Shown here: positions 1 to 8,155 of the stretch, piece after piece
How positions within the stretch are numbered: position 1 is the first letter of the stretch
Layout of the letters: every line of letters starts with the position of its first letter
From: Leuconostoc palmae
GTDB lineage: Bacteria; Bacillota; Bacilli; Lactobacillales; Lactobacillaceae
Assembly (NCBI RefSeq): GCF_019656075.1
Contig: NZ_BPKZ01000004.1
Coordinates: 62,001-126,000 of the forward strand
Direction of reading: 5' to 3'
DNA: 64,000 nucleotides
Translations under genes and position numbers: made by a program
Notes under the pieces: model-generated
What the model saw: only the letters and a program-made list of their open reading frames with translations
Databases searched by the model: none
Told to the model about the DNA's origin: nothing

Positions 1-1
1 A

Positions 2-841
2 GAAGTTTCATCAGATGAAACAGGTATCATCGTTGATGGTAAGCACTACACAGTTTACGCAGAACGTAATGCTGCCGATCTAAAGTGGGTTCAAAATGAT
101 GGTGTTGAATATGTATTGGAAGCTACTGGTTTCTATACATCAGCTGAAAAATCACAAGCTCACTTGGATGCAGGTGCTAAGAAAGTCTTGATTTCTGCAC
201 CAGCAGGTAAGGTGCCAACAGTTGTTTATGGTGTTAACCAAAACATTCTGAAAGCAGAAGATAAGATTGTTTCCGCCGGTTCATGCACAACGCAATCATT
301 AGCACCAATGGCTAATGCTTTGTCAAAGGAATTTGGTGTTAAGACTGGTTTGATGTTGACAGTGCACGCATACACTGCTTCACAAAGCTTGCAAGATGGA
401 CCTAAGAGTTCAAAGTTTGAAAAGCGTCAAGCTAACCGTGATGCTGCTTCAAATTCATTGCCACACTCATCAGGTGCTGCCAAGGCTATTGGTCTTGTTG
501 TTCCTGAATTGGATGGTAAGTTGACTGGTTCAGCTATTCGTGTGCCTGTTCCTGCAGGTTCAATCACTGAATTGTCAGTTGTTTTGGAAAAAGAAGTAAC
601 TGTAGAAGAAGTTAACGCAGCTATGAAGAAGTATGAATCAGATTCATACGGTTACAATGGTGACGGTTTGGTATCAACAGACATCATTGGTGACACACAC
701 GGTACAGTATTCGATCCTACACAAACTGAAATCGTTTCAGGTGAAGATGCTCAACTTGTTAAGGTTGCTGCATGGTACGATAACGAATACGGTTTCACTT
801 CAAACATGATCCGTACATTGTTGCACTTTGCTACATTGTAA
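2..841 (+). CDS. gap: Glyceraldehyde-3-phosphate dehydrogenase (5' part missing)
   Basis: This is the glycolytic enzyme that makes 1,3-bisphosphoglycerate with NAD+. The reading frame is already open at base 2, so the N-terminal NAD-binding part lies outside the window. The catalytic cysteine is in SAGSCTTQSLAP and the catalytic histidine in TVHAYT. The phosphate-binding region reads PHSSGAAKAIG, and the C-terminal AWYDNEYGF is intact. The usual SCTTN reads SCTTQ, and the second cysteine of the family motif is Ser. A strong hairpin terminator follows directly, so gap ends its transcript here. Family assignment is certain. Confidence 0.97.
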   Translation, partial: EVSSDETGIIVDGKHYTVYAERNAADLKWVQNDGVEYVLEATGFYTSAEKSQAHLDAGAKKVLISAPAGKVPTVVYGVNQNILKAEDKIVSAGSCTTQSLAPMANALSKEFGVKTGLMLTVHAYTASQSLQDGPKSSKFEKRQANRDAASNSLPHSSGAAKAIGLVVPELDGKLTGSAIRVPVPAGSITELSVVLEKEVTVEEVNAAMKKYESDSYGYNGDGLVSTDIIGDTHGTVFDPTQTEIVSGEDAQLVKVAAWYDNEYGFTSNMIRTLLHFATL

Positions 842-858
842 TATCAGTTGACTTTTTG

Positions 859-893
859 AAAGAGCTTACATTAATTGTAAGCTCTTTTGTTTG
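859..893 (+). terminator. Rho-independent terminator of gap
   Basis: Twelve-base arms AAAGAGCTTACA and TGTAAGCTCTTT pair perfectly around a 5-base loop and run into T-rich sequence, 18 bases after the gap stop codon. Confidence 0.93.
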
Positions 894-952
894 TCACTTT
901 TCAGAATAATATATGCTATACTTTATTCATCTATTTGAAAGAGGGTTTATTT

Positions 953-1762
953 GTGAAAGTTGCATTCTCATCTGATAATCATTTTGATCTGAACAAGCTT
1001 GATGCTCAGCGAATGATGCATATTCAAGCACTCTATTTACTGAATAATGATGTTGATCTTTATATTCTAGCTGGTGATCTTTTCAATGACTTCAATAAAT
1101 CTTTAAAATTTGCCCGAGACATGCAAGATGCTTTGGGAGATAAAGTAATGATTCGTTTTATTGCAGGTAATCATGAAATGGGTGAAGGAATCACCTATGA
1201 TGAACTTGAAAGTGATGTTGATCCGCTTTATTTTCATAATAAATTTATTGACATTACAGATGAAGTTCGTATTATTGGTAATAATGGTTGGTATGATTAC
1301 GATTTTATTGGCAATGATTATTCAGATGATGAAATTTTGCAATTTAAGAATGCTTTTTGGTATGATCGACGTATAAAACAACCTATGTCTGATAAGGAAC
1401 GATTTGATATCAACCTTAACCAGATTAAAACGCAATTAGCTAAGGCCGGACGTAAAGAAACAATTGTTGTGTCTCATTTTGTCCCACGTAATGATTACAT
1501 CAGACGTTTTCCCAATAGAAATACACGACTAGACATGGCCAACGCACTTTTGGGGAGTACAAAAGTGGGTGATTTACTTGATAAGTCATATACAACAAAC
1601 ACAATCACAGGGCACTTACACTTACATCCATCACCATTAAAGGTGGGAAATAATGTGTATAATAATGTTGCTGTCGGTTATAATACTGCAAGGGTGCATG
1701 AATGGGCATCTGATAATTTTATTACCGAATGGCAAAGCCGGTTATTGATGTTACAGTTTTAA
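953..1762 (+). CDS. Metallophosphoesterase family protein
   Basis: A 269-residue calcineurin-like phosphoesterase. The metal-binding motifs appear in the expected order: DNH near residue 9, GDLFND, GNHE, SHFVP and GHLHLH near the C-terminus. The substrate cannot be read from sequence. I chose the GTG at 953 because AAAGAGG sits 8 bases upstream and VKVAFSSDNH is a normal start for the fold. The frame stays open to 887, but that stretch lies inside the gap terminator. It is monocistronic, between two terminators. Confidence 0.85.
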   Translation: MKVAFSSDNHFDLNKLDAQRMMHIQALYLLNNDVDLYILAGDLFNDFNKSLKFARDMQDALGDKVMIRFIAGNHEMGEGITYDELESDVDPLYFHNKFIDITDEVRIIGNNGWYDYDFIGNDYSDDEILQFKNAFWYDRRIKQPMSDKERFDINLNQIKTQLAKAGRKETIVVSHFVPRNDYIRRFPNRNTRLDMANALLGSTKVGDLLDKSYTTNTITGHLHLHPSPLKVGNNVYNNVAVGYNTARVHEWASDNFITEWQSRLLMLQF

Positions 1763-1785
1763 GATGTCATTTAAGACATCTTTTT
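1760..1785 (+). terminator. Terminator of the metallophosphoesterase gene
   Basis: AAGATGTC and GACATCTT form an 8-bp stem followed by a T-rich tract; the stem overlaps the stop codon. Confidence 0.85.
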
Positions 1786-1802
1786 AAATTTTTAATAATT
1801 AG

Positions 1803-1860
1803 TTTGACTATCGAAATAATCCATGAGATAATTTGACTATTATATATTTCGATTATCGAA
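1803..1860 (+). promoter_or_regulatory. fab operon promoter with FabT-like operators
   Basis: TTGACT (1804-1809) and GATAAT (1827-1832) are 17 bases apart and form a good sigma-A promoter. A TTTGACTATCGAA box (1803-1815) covers the -35. A perfect palindrome TTCGATTATCGAA (1848-1860) lies just after the predicted start, with centres 45 bp apart. A weaker TTTGACTAT (1832-1840) lies between them. These resemble the streptococcal FabT site TTTGATTATCAAA, and a fabT gene is the second gene of the operon. Autoregulation by FabT is inference. Confidence 0.75.
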
Positions 1861-1870
1861 GTATTTCACG

Positions 1871-1922
1871 AAAGGAATAAACTTTAACTCACTAGTTAAA
1901 GTTAAAGTAAAAATAAATTATG
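1871..1922 (+). promoter_or_regulatory. Displaced Shine-Dalgarno and stem-loop before fabZ1
   Basis: AAAGGA (1871-1876) lies 43 bases before the ATG at 1920, which has no ribosome binding site of its own and an in-frame TAA at 1914. Between them AACTTTAACT (1880-1889) and AGTTAAAGTT (1894-1903) form a perfect 10-bp hairpin. If folded, it cuts the effective spacing to about 19 bases. Confidence 0.6.
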
Positions 1923-2366
1923 CCAGTTCTTACAACCACAGAAATTATGGATCTTATACCTAATCGCTATCCCATCTTATACATGGATTATGTAGAAGAA
2001 ATGGTTCCAGGTGAGTCAATCGTTGCTGTAAAAAATGTGACAATCAATGAACAATTCTTCCAAGGTCATTTTCCTGGAAATCCAGTCATGCCAGGTGTTT
2101 TAATTATCGAGTCACTTGCACAAGCAGCATCAATATTGATTTTATCATCTCCTCAATTTAAAGGTAAAACAGCTTACATGACAGGAATTGATGATGCTAA
2201 GTTCAAAAAAATGGTTGTTCCAGGTGATGTTTTGAAGTTACATGTTACTTTTGGTAAGTTACGTTCAAACATGGGAAGTGTTATTGTCGAAGCAAAAGTT
2301 GACGGAAAGACAGCAACATCTGCAGAATTGATGTTTGTTGTTTCACCAGATGAAAAAAATGAATGA
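1920..2366 (+). CDS. fabZ1: 3-hydroxyacyl-ACP dehydratase FabZ, first paralogue
   Basis: A 148-residue hot-dog-fold dehydratase that removes water from 3-hydroxyacyl-ACP. The catalytic His and Glu are in GHFPGNPVMPGVLIIESLAQ, and the NRYP motif near residue 16 is standard. A second copy, fabZ2, sits later in the operon. No fabM or fabA lies in the window, so one FabZ may also isomerise the trans-2 to the cis-3 product for unsaturated fatty acids, as the dedicated FabZ-type enzyme FabN does in Enterococcus faecalis. Its place at the head of the operon, before fabT, makes it the candidate, but sequence alone does not decide this. Confidence 0.9.
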   Translation: MPVLTTTEIMDLIPNRYPILYMDYVEEMVPGESIVAVKNVTINEQFFQGHFPGNPVMPGVLIIESLAQAASILILSSPQFKGKTAYMTGIDDAKFKKMVVPGDVLKLHVTFGKLRSNMGSVIVEAKVDGKTATSAELMFVVSPDEKNE

Positions 2367-2817
2367 AATTGCACCATTAGATTTTGAATCACTCAATGAT
2401 GAATTAGTTGATGTATTTAACAATGTTATGTGGATTGAAGAGGCTGCCTTAAAGAAAAGTGATTTTTCTGATATTACGCTAAAAGATATGCACACTATTG
2501 ACGCTATTTCTATGTATTCTGAAAAAAGTGCATCTCAAGTTGCTAGGATAGTACATCTAACACCTAGTGCTATGACGACTGCAATTGACAAATTGGTTGA
2601 TAAAGGATACATTGAGCGTCGACGTTCTAATCAAGACCGTCGTGTTGTTAGATTGGGTTTAACACACAAAGGACGTGTTGTTTACCGTGCACATCAGGGT
2701 TTTCATCGTGACTTAGCGCATAATTTGTTAAATAACATGGAACCTGAAGAAATGGTTGTTGTCAAAAAAGCAATCCATAATTTAGTTTGTTATTTAGCAA
2801 ATGTCATTAAACATTAA
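2350..2817 (+). CDS. fabT: MarR-family fatty acid regulator FabT
   Basis: A winged-helix MarR-type repressor of about 155 residues. The family signature LKDMHTIDAI sits near residue 40, the recognition helix region reads ASQVARIVHLTPSAMTTAIDKL, and the wing is ERRRSNQDRR. In streptococci FabT represses fab genes with acyl-ACP as corepressor. The start overlaps the end of fabZ1 by 17 bases; ATG 2350 and ATG 2359 are both possible and neither has a clear ribosome binding site, so translation is probably coupled. FabT-like palindromes at 1803-1860 and 4130-4152 fit its presence. Confidence 0.9.
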   Translation: MKKMNEIAPLDFESLNDELVDVFNNVMWIEEAALKKSDFSDITLKDMHTIDAISMYSEKSASQVARIVHLTPSAMTTAIDKLVDKGYIERRRSNQDRRVVRLGLTHKGRVVYRAHQGFHRDLAHNLLNNMEPEEMVVVKKAIHNLVCYLANVIKH

Positions 2818-2828
2818 ATAGGGGCACC

Positions 2829-3800
2829 ATGGAACATTTAAAAATTGTGGCATCAGCAAAACAACTTCCAGAAAAAATTGTGACTAATGATGAATTGAGC
2901 ACAATGATGGAAACAAATGATGAATGGATATTTAGTAGAACAGGGATTCATGAACGTCATATTGTGACAACTGAAAATACAAGTGATCTAGCAACAAGTG
3001 TTGCTGAACAATTATTAAATAAAGCTAATATTTTGGCTAGTGATCTTGATTTTATTATTGTAAGTACCATGTCACCAGATACACTATCGCCAAGCACTGC
3101 AGCTATTGTTCAAGGGAACATTGGCGCAGAGCGCGCATTTGCATTTGATTTAAGTGCAGCATGTTCAGGATTGATTTATGGTATGAGTGTTGCTTCTAGT
3201 TTACTATCAGTAAGATATCGTCGGGGGATAGTAATCGGTGCGGAAGTTTTATCAAAGTTAGTGAATTGGGAAGATCGTACAACGGCTGTATTATTTGGAG
3301 ATGGTGCAGCCGGTGTTCTAATTGAAAGGACTGAAGAATCAATAGGATTACTCAGTGAAGAATTACGGACATTTGGCGATAAAGGGCATCATCTCGTTGC
3401 AGGTCGATTAGCTAATCAAAATCCATTTTCAGGTGAAATTTCAACGTTAGATCCGTATTTTGCTCAGAATGGGCGTGAAGTTTACAATTTCGCTACTAGA
3501 GAAGTGCCAGAAGCATTAGAAAACGCGTTGAAAAAAGCCGATTTAACAGCAAATGATATTGATTATTATTTATTACATCAAGCTAATGCCAGAATTGTAT
3601 CTTCGATTGCCAAACGTTTCGGGCAACCCATTGAAAAGTTTCCAATGAATATGTCTAATAATGGTAATACAAGTGCTGCAAGTGTTGGCCTATTGTTAGA
3701 TGACTTAATTGAGAGTGGCAAGGTTCACTCAGGACAAAAGATAGCTTTTGTTGGCTTTGGTGGTGGTTTGACTGTTGGGGCCCAAATTTGGACAATTTAA
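2829..3800 (+). CDS. fabH: 3-oxoacyl-ACP synthase III
   Basis: Starts chain elongation by condensing acetyl-CoA with malonyl-ACP. At 323 residues it has the usual length. The catalytic triad is visible: Cys112 in SAACSGLIYG, His in LLHQANARI and Asn in NNGNTSAAS. The glycine-rich end FVGFGGGLTVGAQIW is typical. It starts 11 bases after fabT with AGGGG as ribosome binding site. It is the first enzyme gene after the regulator, as in streptococcal fab clusters. Confidence 0.96.
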   Translation: MEHLKIVASAKQLPEKIVTNDELSTMMETNDEWIFSRTGIHERHIVTTENTSDLATSVAEQLLNKANILASDLDFIIVSTMSPDTLSPSTAAIVQGNIGAERAFAFDLSAACSGLIYGMSVASSLLSVRYRRGIVIGAEVLSKLVNWEDRTTAVLFGDGAAGVLIERTEESIGLLSEELRTFGDKGHHLVAGRLANQNPFSGEISTLDPYFAQNGREVYNFATREVPEALENALKKADLTANDIDYYLLHQANARIVSSIAKRFGQPIEKFPMNMSNNGNTSAASVGLLLDDLIESGKVHSGQKIAFVGFGGGLTVGAQIWTI

Positions 3801-3811
3801 TTAACCATAAT

Positions 3812-3832
3812 CGGTGTAGAACGGCTGCACCG
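3812..3832 (+). other. Intercistronic hairpin fabH-acpP
   Basis: CGGTGTAG and CTGCACCG pair over 8 bp (one wobble) around AACGG. No T-run follows, so it is more likely a processing or stability element, or a weak attenuator, than a terminator. Confidence 0.5.
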
Positions 3833-3880
3833 CAAAAATCTAACGAAAATACATAAAAATTATACTAGGAGACAGTAATT

Positions 3881-4120
3881 ATGACAGACGCAGAAATTTT
3901 CGACAAGGTTAAGGAAATCTTGGTTGACCAATTTGATTTAGAAGAAGATGAAGTAACTTTGACAACTGATTTGACTAATGATATTGATGCAGATTCTTTG
4001 GACTTGTTTGAAGTTTTGAATCGTGTTGAAGATGATTTTGATATTAAGTTAGCTGTAGCTGAAGATATTAAGACAACTCAAGACTTGGTTAACAAAGTTA
4101 AAGAACAATTGACAGCATAA
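3881..4120 (+). CDS. acpP: Acyl carrier protein
   Basis: A 79-residue acidic helical carrier protein. Ser39 in DADSLDLFE is the 4'-phosphopantetheine attachment site. It holds the growing acyl chain for FabH, FabG, FabZ, FabK and FabF, all encoded around it. An own AGGAGA ribosome binding site lies 10 bases before the ATG, after an 80-base gap that contains a hairpin. This suggests independent tuning of ACP level. The last codons carry the -35 of a predicted promoter for fabK. Confidence 0.97.
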   Translation: MTDAEIFDKVKEILVDQFDLEEDEVTLTTDLTNDIDADSLDLFEVLNRVEDDFDIKLAVAEDIKTTQDLVNKVKEQLTA

Positions 4121-4152
4121 ATGTTACAGGTGATTATCAATTTGATAATCAC
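4109..4152 (+). promoter_or_regulatory. Internal fabK promoter with FabT-like operator
   Basis: TTGACA (4109-4114) and GATTAT (4132-4137) are 17 bases apart. GTGATTATCA (4130-4139) and TGATAATCAC (4143-4152) form a perfect 10-bp inverted repeat over the -10; each arm contains the core of the streptococcal FabT box TTTGATTATCAAA. In Streptococcus pneumoniae FabT also acts at a second site before fabK. That the same holds here is inference. Confidence 0.7.
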
Positions 4153-4179
4153 GTACATAGTTACTTAAAGGACAATAAT

Positions 4180-5145
4180 ATGGCAATAAATGTAGAAAAC
4201 CCAATTTTTAAAAAATTAGGCATGAAGTACCCAATCGTTGAAGGTGGTATGACTTGGGCAGGAACAGGCGCATTGGCAGCGGCTGTTTCAGAAGCAGGCG
4301 GACTAGGTTTCATCGGTACGGGATATTGGCACGGTGAAGATGTTCGTAAAGAAATTAAGCGTGTCAAAGCTTTGACAGATAAGCCATTCGGTGTCAATGT
4401 TATGTTGTTGAGTAGACATATTCGTGAAGTTTTTGATGTCATTATTGAAGAAGGTGTTAAGGTTGTCGCAACTGGAGCAGGAGATCCCTCGCCATTCTTG
4501 GATGAATTGCATGCGGCAGGAATAATTGTTATGCCAGTTGTACCTTCCGTTTCATTAGCAAAAATGATGGAAAAAAAAGGTGTTGATGCTGTTGTTGTTG
4601 AAGGTATGGAATCAGGTGGTCATATTGGAATGCTAACCACTATGACACTTGTACCTCAAGTTGTTGATGCTGTTAGCATTCCAGTTATTGCTGCCGGTGG
4701 TATTGCTGATGGACGTGGTGTTGCTGCTGCATTTATGCTTGGAGCTTCTGGTGCTCAAATGGGTACACGATTCCTAACAGCTACTGAATCAGAAATTCAT
4801 CCTAATTTTAAAGCTAAAATTATTAAAGCAAAAGATATTGACACAATTGTTACAGGTAATTTAATGGGTAACCGTGCACGTGTGCTTAAAAATAAGATGG
4901 CTAAAAATTTTGTAAAAAATGAAGTGATCGAAATTCAAAAAGAAAAGCCAGATGCAGCTGCTATTGAAAAACTTGAATCAGGAACATTACGTTGTGCCGT
5001 TCAAGAGGGTGATAAAGATAAAGGGGCATTCATGGCTGGTCAAATCTCTGGTTTGATTAAAGATGAAAAGCCAGCCGCAGATATTTTATCAGATATTTGG
5101 GCACAAGCAACTGAACTAATGGGTATTGAAAATAAAACACTATAA
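4180..5145 (+). CDS. fabK: Enoyl-ACP reductase II (FMN-dependent)
   Basis: Reduces trans-2-enoyl-ACP in the last step of each elongation cycle. It belongs to the nitronate monooxygenase-like TIM-barrel family, not to FabI. The flavin and phosphate site reads IPVIAAGGIADGRGVAAAFMLGASGAQMGTRFL, and ESGGHIG carries the catalytic His. The 321-residue length is normal. AAAGGA lies about 9 bases before the ATG. No fabI is seen in the window, so FabK is probably the main reductase, which predicts low triclosan sensitivity of this step. Confidence 0.95.
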   Translation: MAINVENPIFKKLGMKYPIVEGGMTWAGTGALAAAVSEAGGLGFIGTGYWHGEDVRKEIKRVKALTDKPFGVNVMLLSRHIREVFDVIIEEGVKVVATGAGDPSPFLDELHAAGIIVMPVVPSVSLAKMMEKKGVDAVVVEGMESGGHIGMLTTMTLVPQVVDAVSIPVIAAGGIADGRGVAAAFMLGASGAQMGTRFLTATESEIHPNFKAKIIKAKDIDTIVTGNLMGNRARVLKNKMAKNFVKNEVIEIQKEKPDAAAIEKLESGTLRCAVQEGDKDKGAFMAGQISGLIKDEKPAADILSDIWAQATELMGIENKTL

Positions 5146-5148
5146 ACT

Positions 5149-5166
5149 AAATGGCTATTGCCATTT
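5149..5166 (+). other. Intercistronic hairpin fabK-fabD
   Basis: AAATGGC and GCCATTT pair perfectly around TATT, 4 bases after the fabK stop. There is no T-run, so termination is unlikely. Confidence 0.45.
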
Positions 5167-5196
5167 GTTATAGATAGATAGTATATGGGGTTTAAC

Positions 5197-6141
5197 ATGA
5201 AATTAGGCATCTTATTTAGCGGACAAGGGGCGCAAAAAGCTGGTATGGGTTCTGACTTATACGAGCAATTACCTGAATATCGAGCAACATTTGATCGTGC
5301 TTCTGCAATACTTGGTTACGATCTACAAGAAATAACAAACGACGAAGTTAAAATAGCACAGACTATGTATGCTCAGCCAGCTATTTTAGCAATGAGTTCT
5401 GCAATTATTAATGCTTTGGGTGATTTACTGCCACAACCTGTTGCTGGATTGGGATTGAGCTTGGGAGAATACTCAGCCATAACTGCCAGTGGTGCTATGT
5501 CATTTGAACAAGCAGTTGCCATCATCAAAGACCGAGGCATGTATATGCAAACGGTAGGGAATGCCACACCTGGTAAAATGGCAGCTGTCATGGGTGAAAA
5601 CCAAAAACTAGTTGAAGATGTTCTGGCCAAGTTACGAGCTGATGGTAAACAAGTATATCCTGCTAACTATAATACGTTTGCTCAATTGGTTATTGGTGGT
5701 GTGCCCGAAGATGTTGATATTGCTATCTCTGCATTAACAGAAGCTGGTATACAACGTATTGTTGAGTTGCCAGTTTCTGGCGCTTTTCATACACCATTGT
5801 TAACTAAAGCAGCAGACATGCTTAGTGAACGATTAGAGGGTGAAACGTTCAGTAACTTTAACTACCCAGTATATTCAAATACAACAAGTAATCCGTTTAT
5901 CAAAGAAGAACTATTCGGCACCCTGACTAAACAAATTATTTCACCAACTTATTTTGCACAAGCAATGCAAAAAATGTTAGATGAGGGTGTAGACACATTT
6001 CTAGAAGTTGGCCCCTCAGAAACACTTGTTAAATTTGCTAAGAAGATAGCGCCAAAAGATGTGAAACGATATGCTATCACTGATTTAGAAAGTTTTAATA
6101 AAGTTAAAGAACTACTATTGTCAGAAAAGGAGAAAGCTTAA
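5197..6141 (+). CDS. fabD: Malonyl-CoA:ACP transacylase
   Basis: Transfers malonyl groups from CoA to ACP. The start MKLGILFSGQGAQ is the family's standard N-terminus, so the ATG at 5197 is preferred over the in-frame ATG at 5185. The nucleophile Ser is in GLSLGEYSA and the catalytic His in SGAFHTPLL. The protein has 314 residues, as expected. The ribosome binding site is weak (GGGG about 6 bases upstream). fabG starts one base after the stop. Confidence 0.95.
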   Translation: MKLGILFSGQGAQKAGMGSDLYEQLPEYRATFDRASAILGYDLQEITNDEVKIAQTMYAQPAILAMSSAIINALGDLLPQPVAGLGLSLGEYSAITASGAMSFEQAVAIIKDRGMYMQTVGNATPGKMAAVMGENQKLVEDVLAKLRADGKQVYPANYNTFAQLVIGGVPEDVDIAISALTEAGIQRIVELPVSGAFHTPLLTKAADMLSERLEGETFSNFNYPVYSNTTSNPFIKEELFGTLTKQIISPTYFAQAMQKMLDEGVDTFLEVGPSETLVKFAKKIAPKDVKRYAITDLESFNKVKELLLSEKEKA

Positions 6142-6142
6142 T

Positions 6143-6874
6143 ATGACAGATTTTACTAATCAAACTGTCTTGGTGACAGGATCATCGCGTGGTATTGGTT
6201 TATCAATTGCTAAGGCATTTGATGCTGCTGGCGCGAACTTAATTTTACATGCGCGTTCTGAAATTAATCCGGAAATTTTAGCCGAATTTACAAAAACACC
6301 CCAGACACTTCAATTTGATATTTCTGATGCTGAAGCTGTTGAAGAAAATATTAAGAAACTCTATAAACAAGAAGGTTTTGAAGGAATTGACGTTTTAGTT
6401 AATAATGCTGGTATTACAAAGGATCAATTGGCAATGGCAATGTCTCCAGTAGATTTTGCAAATGTTGTTAATGTTAATCTGAATGGTACATTTAATGTGA
6501 CACAACCTATTTTTAAAAAAATGATACGTCAAAAGCATGGATCCATCGTTAACTTAAGTTCAGTTGTTGGTCTTATGGGAAACATGGGGCAAGTTAACTA
6601 CGCTGCATCTAAAGCCGGGATAATTGGGTTTACAAAGTCATTGGCTAAAGAAGGTGCTCGTAGAGGTATTCGTGTTAATGCAGTTGCACCAGGTATGATT
6701 GTGTCAGATATGACAGCTGTTTTGCCTCAAGAAACACAGGCTGAAATACTTAAAAATATTCCATTGTCACGTTTCGGAGAAGCAAAAGAAGTTGCGGATG
6801 CAGTATTATTTTTAGCTAAAAATAATTACATTACAGGACAAACATTAACTATTGATGGCGGTTTGTATATTTAA
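6143..6874 (+). CDS. fabG: 3-oxoacyl-ACP reductase
   Basis: NADPH-dependent short-chain dehydrogenase that reduces 3-oxoacyl-ACP. The cofactor motif TGSSRGIG starts at residue 12, NNAG follows in the middle, and the catalytic YxxxK is YAASK, with the family's usual VAPGMI after it. The protein has 243 residues. It follows fabD almost without gap and has AAGGAGA upstream, inside the fabD 3' end. A standard, complete copy. Confidence 0.96.
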   Translation: MTDFTNQTVLVTGSSRGIGLSIAKAFDAAGANLILHARSEINPEILAEFTKTPQTLQFDISDAEAVEENIKKLYKQEGFEGIDVLVNNAGITKDQLAMAMSPVDFANVVNVNLNGTFNVTQPIFKKMIRQKHGSIVNLSSVVGLMGNMGQVNYAASKAGIIGFTKSLAKEGARRGIRVNAVAPGMIVSDMTAVLPQETQAEILKNIPLSRFGEAKEVADAVLFLAKNNYITGQTLTIDGGLYI

Positions 6875-6889
6875 TTAAAGGAGAATCAC

Positions 6890-8152
6890 ATGTCACGAGT
6901 AGTAATTACTGGTCTTGGTGCAGTGACACCACTAGGTAACGATACAGAATCATTTTTAAATGGTATCTTTAATGAAGAAATTGGCATTAAGCCAATTACA
7001 AAATTTGATGCTTCAGAGACAGGTATTTCTGTAGCAGGGCAAGTTGATGGATTCGATGCTGCTAAGCGCGTTGGTAAGCGTGATGCTCGAAAATTAGATT
7101 TGTTTTCACAATATGCTATTGATGCTGCTGATCAAGCATTAGAAAATGCTGGATTAAAGTCTGAAGAAGGTTCTGAAAATCCAACAACGGTTGCAGATCC
7201 AACCCGTTTTGGTGTTATTCTTGGTAATGGTATTGGTGGTTTGACAACTATTCAAGAACAAGTAATCAAAATGCATGAAAAAGGACCACAACGTGTTAGC
7301 CCATTGTTCGTTCCTGAATCAATTCCTAATATGGTTTCTGGAAATGTTTCGCTTCGATTTGGCGCTAAAGGTGTGAATTACACAGTAGTAACGGCATGCG
7401 CTTCGGCAACTAACGCTATTGGTGAAGCCTTCTGGCGTATCCAATCAGGGAAGGCAGATGTTATGCTTACTGGTGGTTCAGAAGCTACTGTCAATGAAAT
7501 CGGAATCGCTGGTTTTGCTGCCTTAACTGCATTATCAACAGAAGAAGATCCTAAAGACGCTTCGAAGCCATTTGATAAGAATCGTCATGGTTTCGTTCTT
7601 GGCGAAGGATCAGGTATTCTTGTTATTGAAAGTTTAGAGCATGCACAAGCTCGTGGTGCCAAAATCCTAGCTGAATTAGTAGGTTATGGTGCATCATCTG
7701 ATGCCTATCACATGACTTCACCATCTCCAGATGGTGAAGGAGCTGCACGCGCAATGAATGATGCTTTGCGTGATGCCAACTTGTCACCTGAAAAGATTTC
7801 TTATATCAATGCTCATGGTACAGCAACTGGCGCAAATGATTCTGGTGAGGCGCATGCCATTGCATTAGTATTCGGAGAAAACTCATTGCCTGTTTCATCA
7901 ACTAAGGGAATGACTGGTCATTTGTTGGGTGCTGCGGGAGCCATAGAAGCGGTGATATCAGTTGGATCAATTATACGTGGTGAATTACCAGTTAACGTTG
8001 GTGTGGACGAACAAGACGAAGATACCAAGTTGGTTAATTTAGTATCAACAGCAACAAAACAACAAGCACCAGAATATGTTTTGAGTGCAAACTATGGTTT
8101 TGGCGGACATAATGCCGCTATCATTTTCAAGAATTGGCACGAAGAGGCTTAA
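6890..8152 (+). CDS. fabF: 3-oxoacyl-ACP synthase II
   Basis: The elongating condensing enzyme. Cys170 in VTACASATNAIGEAF is the acyl-binding nucleophile; the two His are in NAHGTATGANDSGEA and GMTGHLLGAAGA. The C-terminus has the typical SANYGFGGHNAAIIFK. At 420 residues it is slightly longer than most FabF (about 410) because of an acidic insert near residues 90-104. AAAGGAG lies 6 bases upstream. accB follows after 3 bases. Confidence 0.96.
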   Translation: MSRVVITGLGAVTPLGNDTESFLNGIFNEEIGIKPITKFDASETGISVAGQVDGFDAAKRVGKRDARKLDLFSQYAIDAADQALENAGLKSEEGSENPTTVADPTRFGVILGNGIGGLTTIQEQVIKMHEKGPQRVSPLFVPESIPNMVSGNVSLRFGAKGVNYTVVTACASATNAIGEAFWRIQSGKADVMLTGGSEATVNEIGIAGFAALTALSTEEDPKDASKPFDKNRHGFVLGEGSGILVIESLEHAQARGAKILAELVGYGASSDAYHMTSPSPDGEGAARAMNDALRDANLSPEKISYINAHGTATGANDSGEAHAIALVFGENSLPVSSTKGMTGHLLGAAGAIEAVISVGSIIRGELPVNVGVDEQDEDTKLVNLVSTATKQQAPEYVLSANYGFGGHNAAIIFKNWHEEA

Positions 8153-8155
8153 TAC

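Noticed and set aside
2335-2350. TTG at 2335 as start of fabT
   Set aside because: It adds five residues without family support and has no ribosome binding site; ATG 2350 or 2359 fits better.
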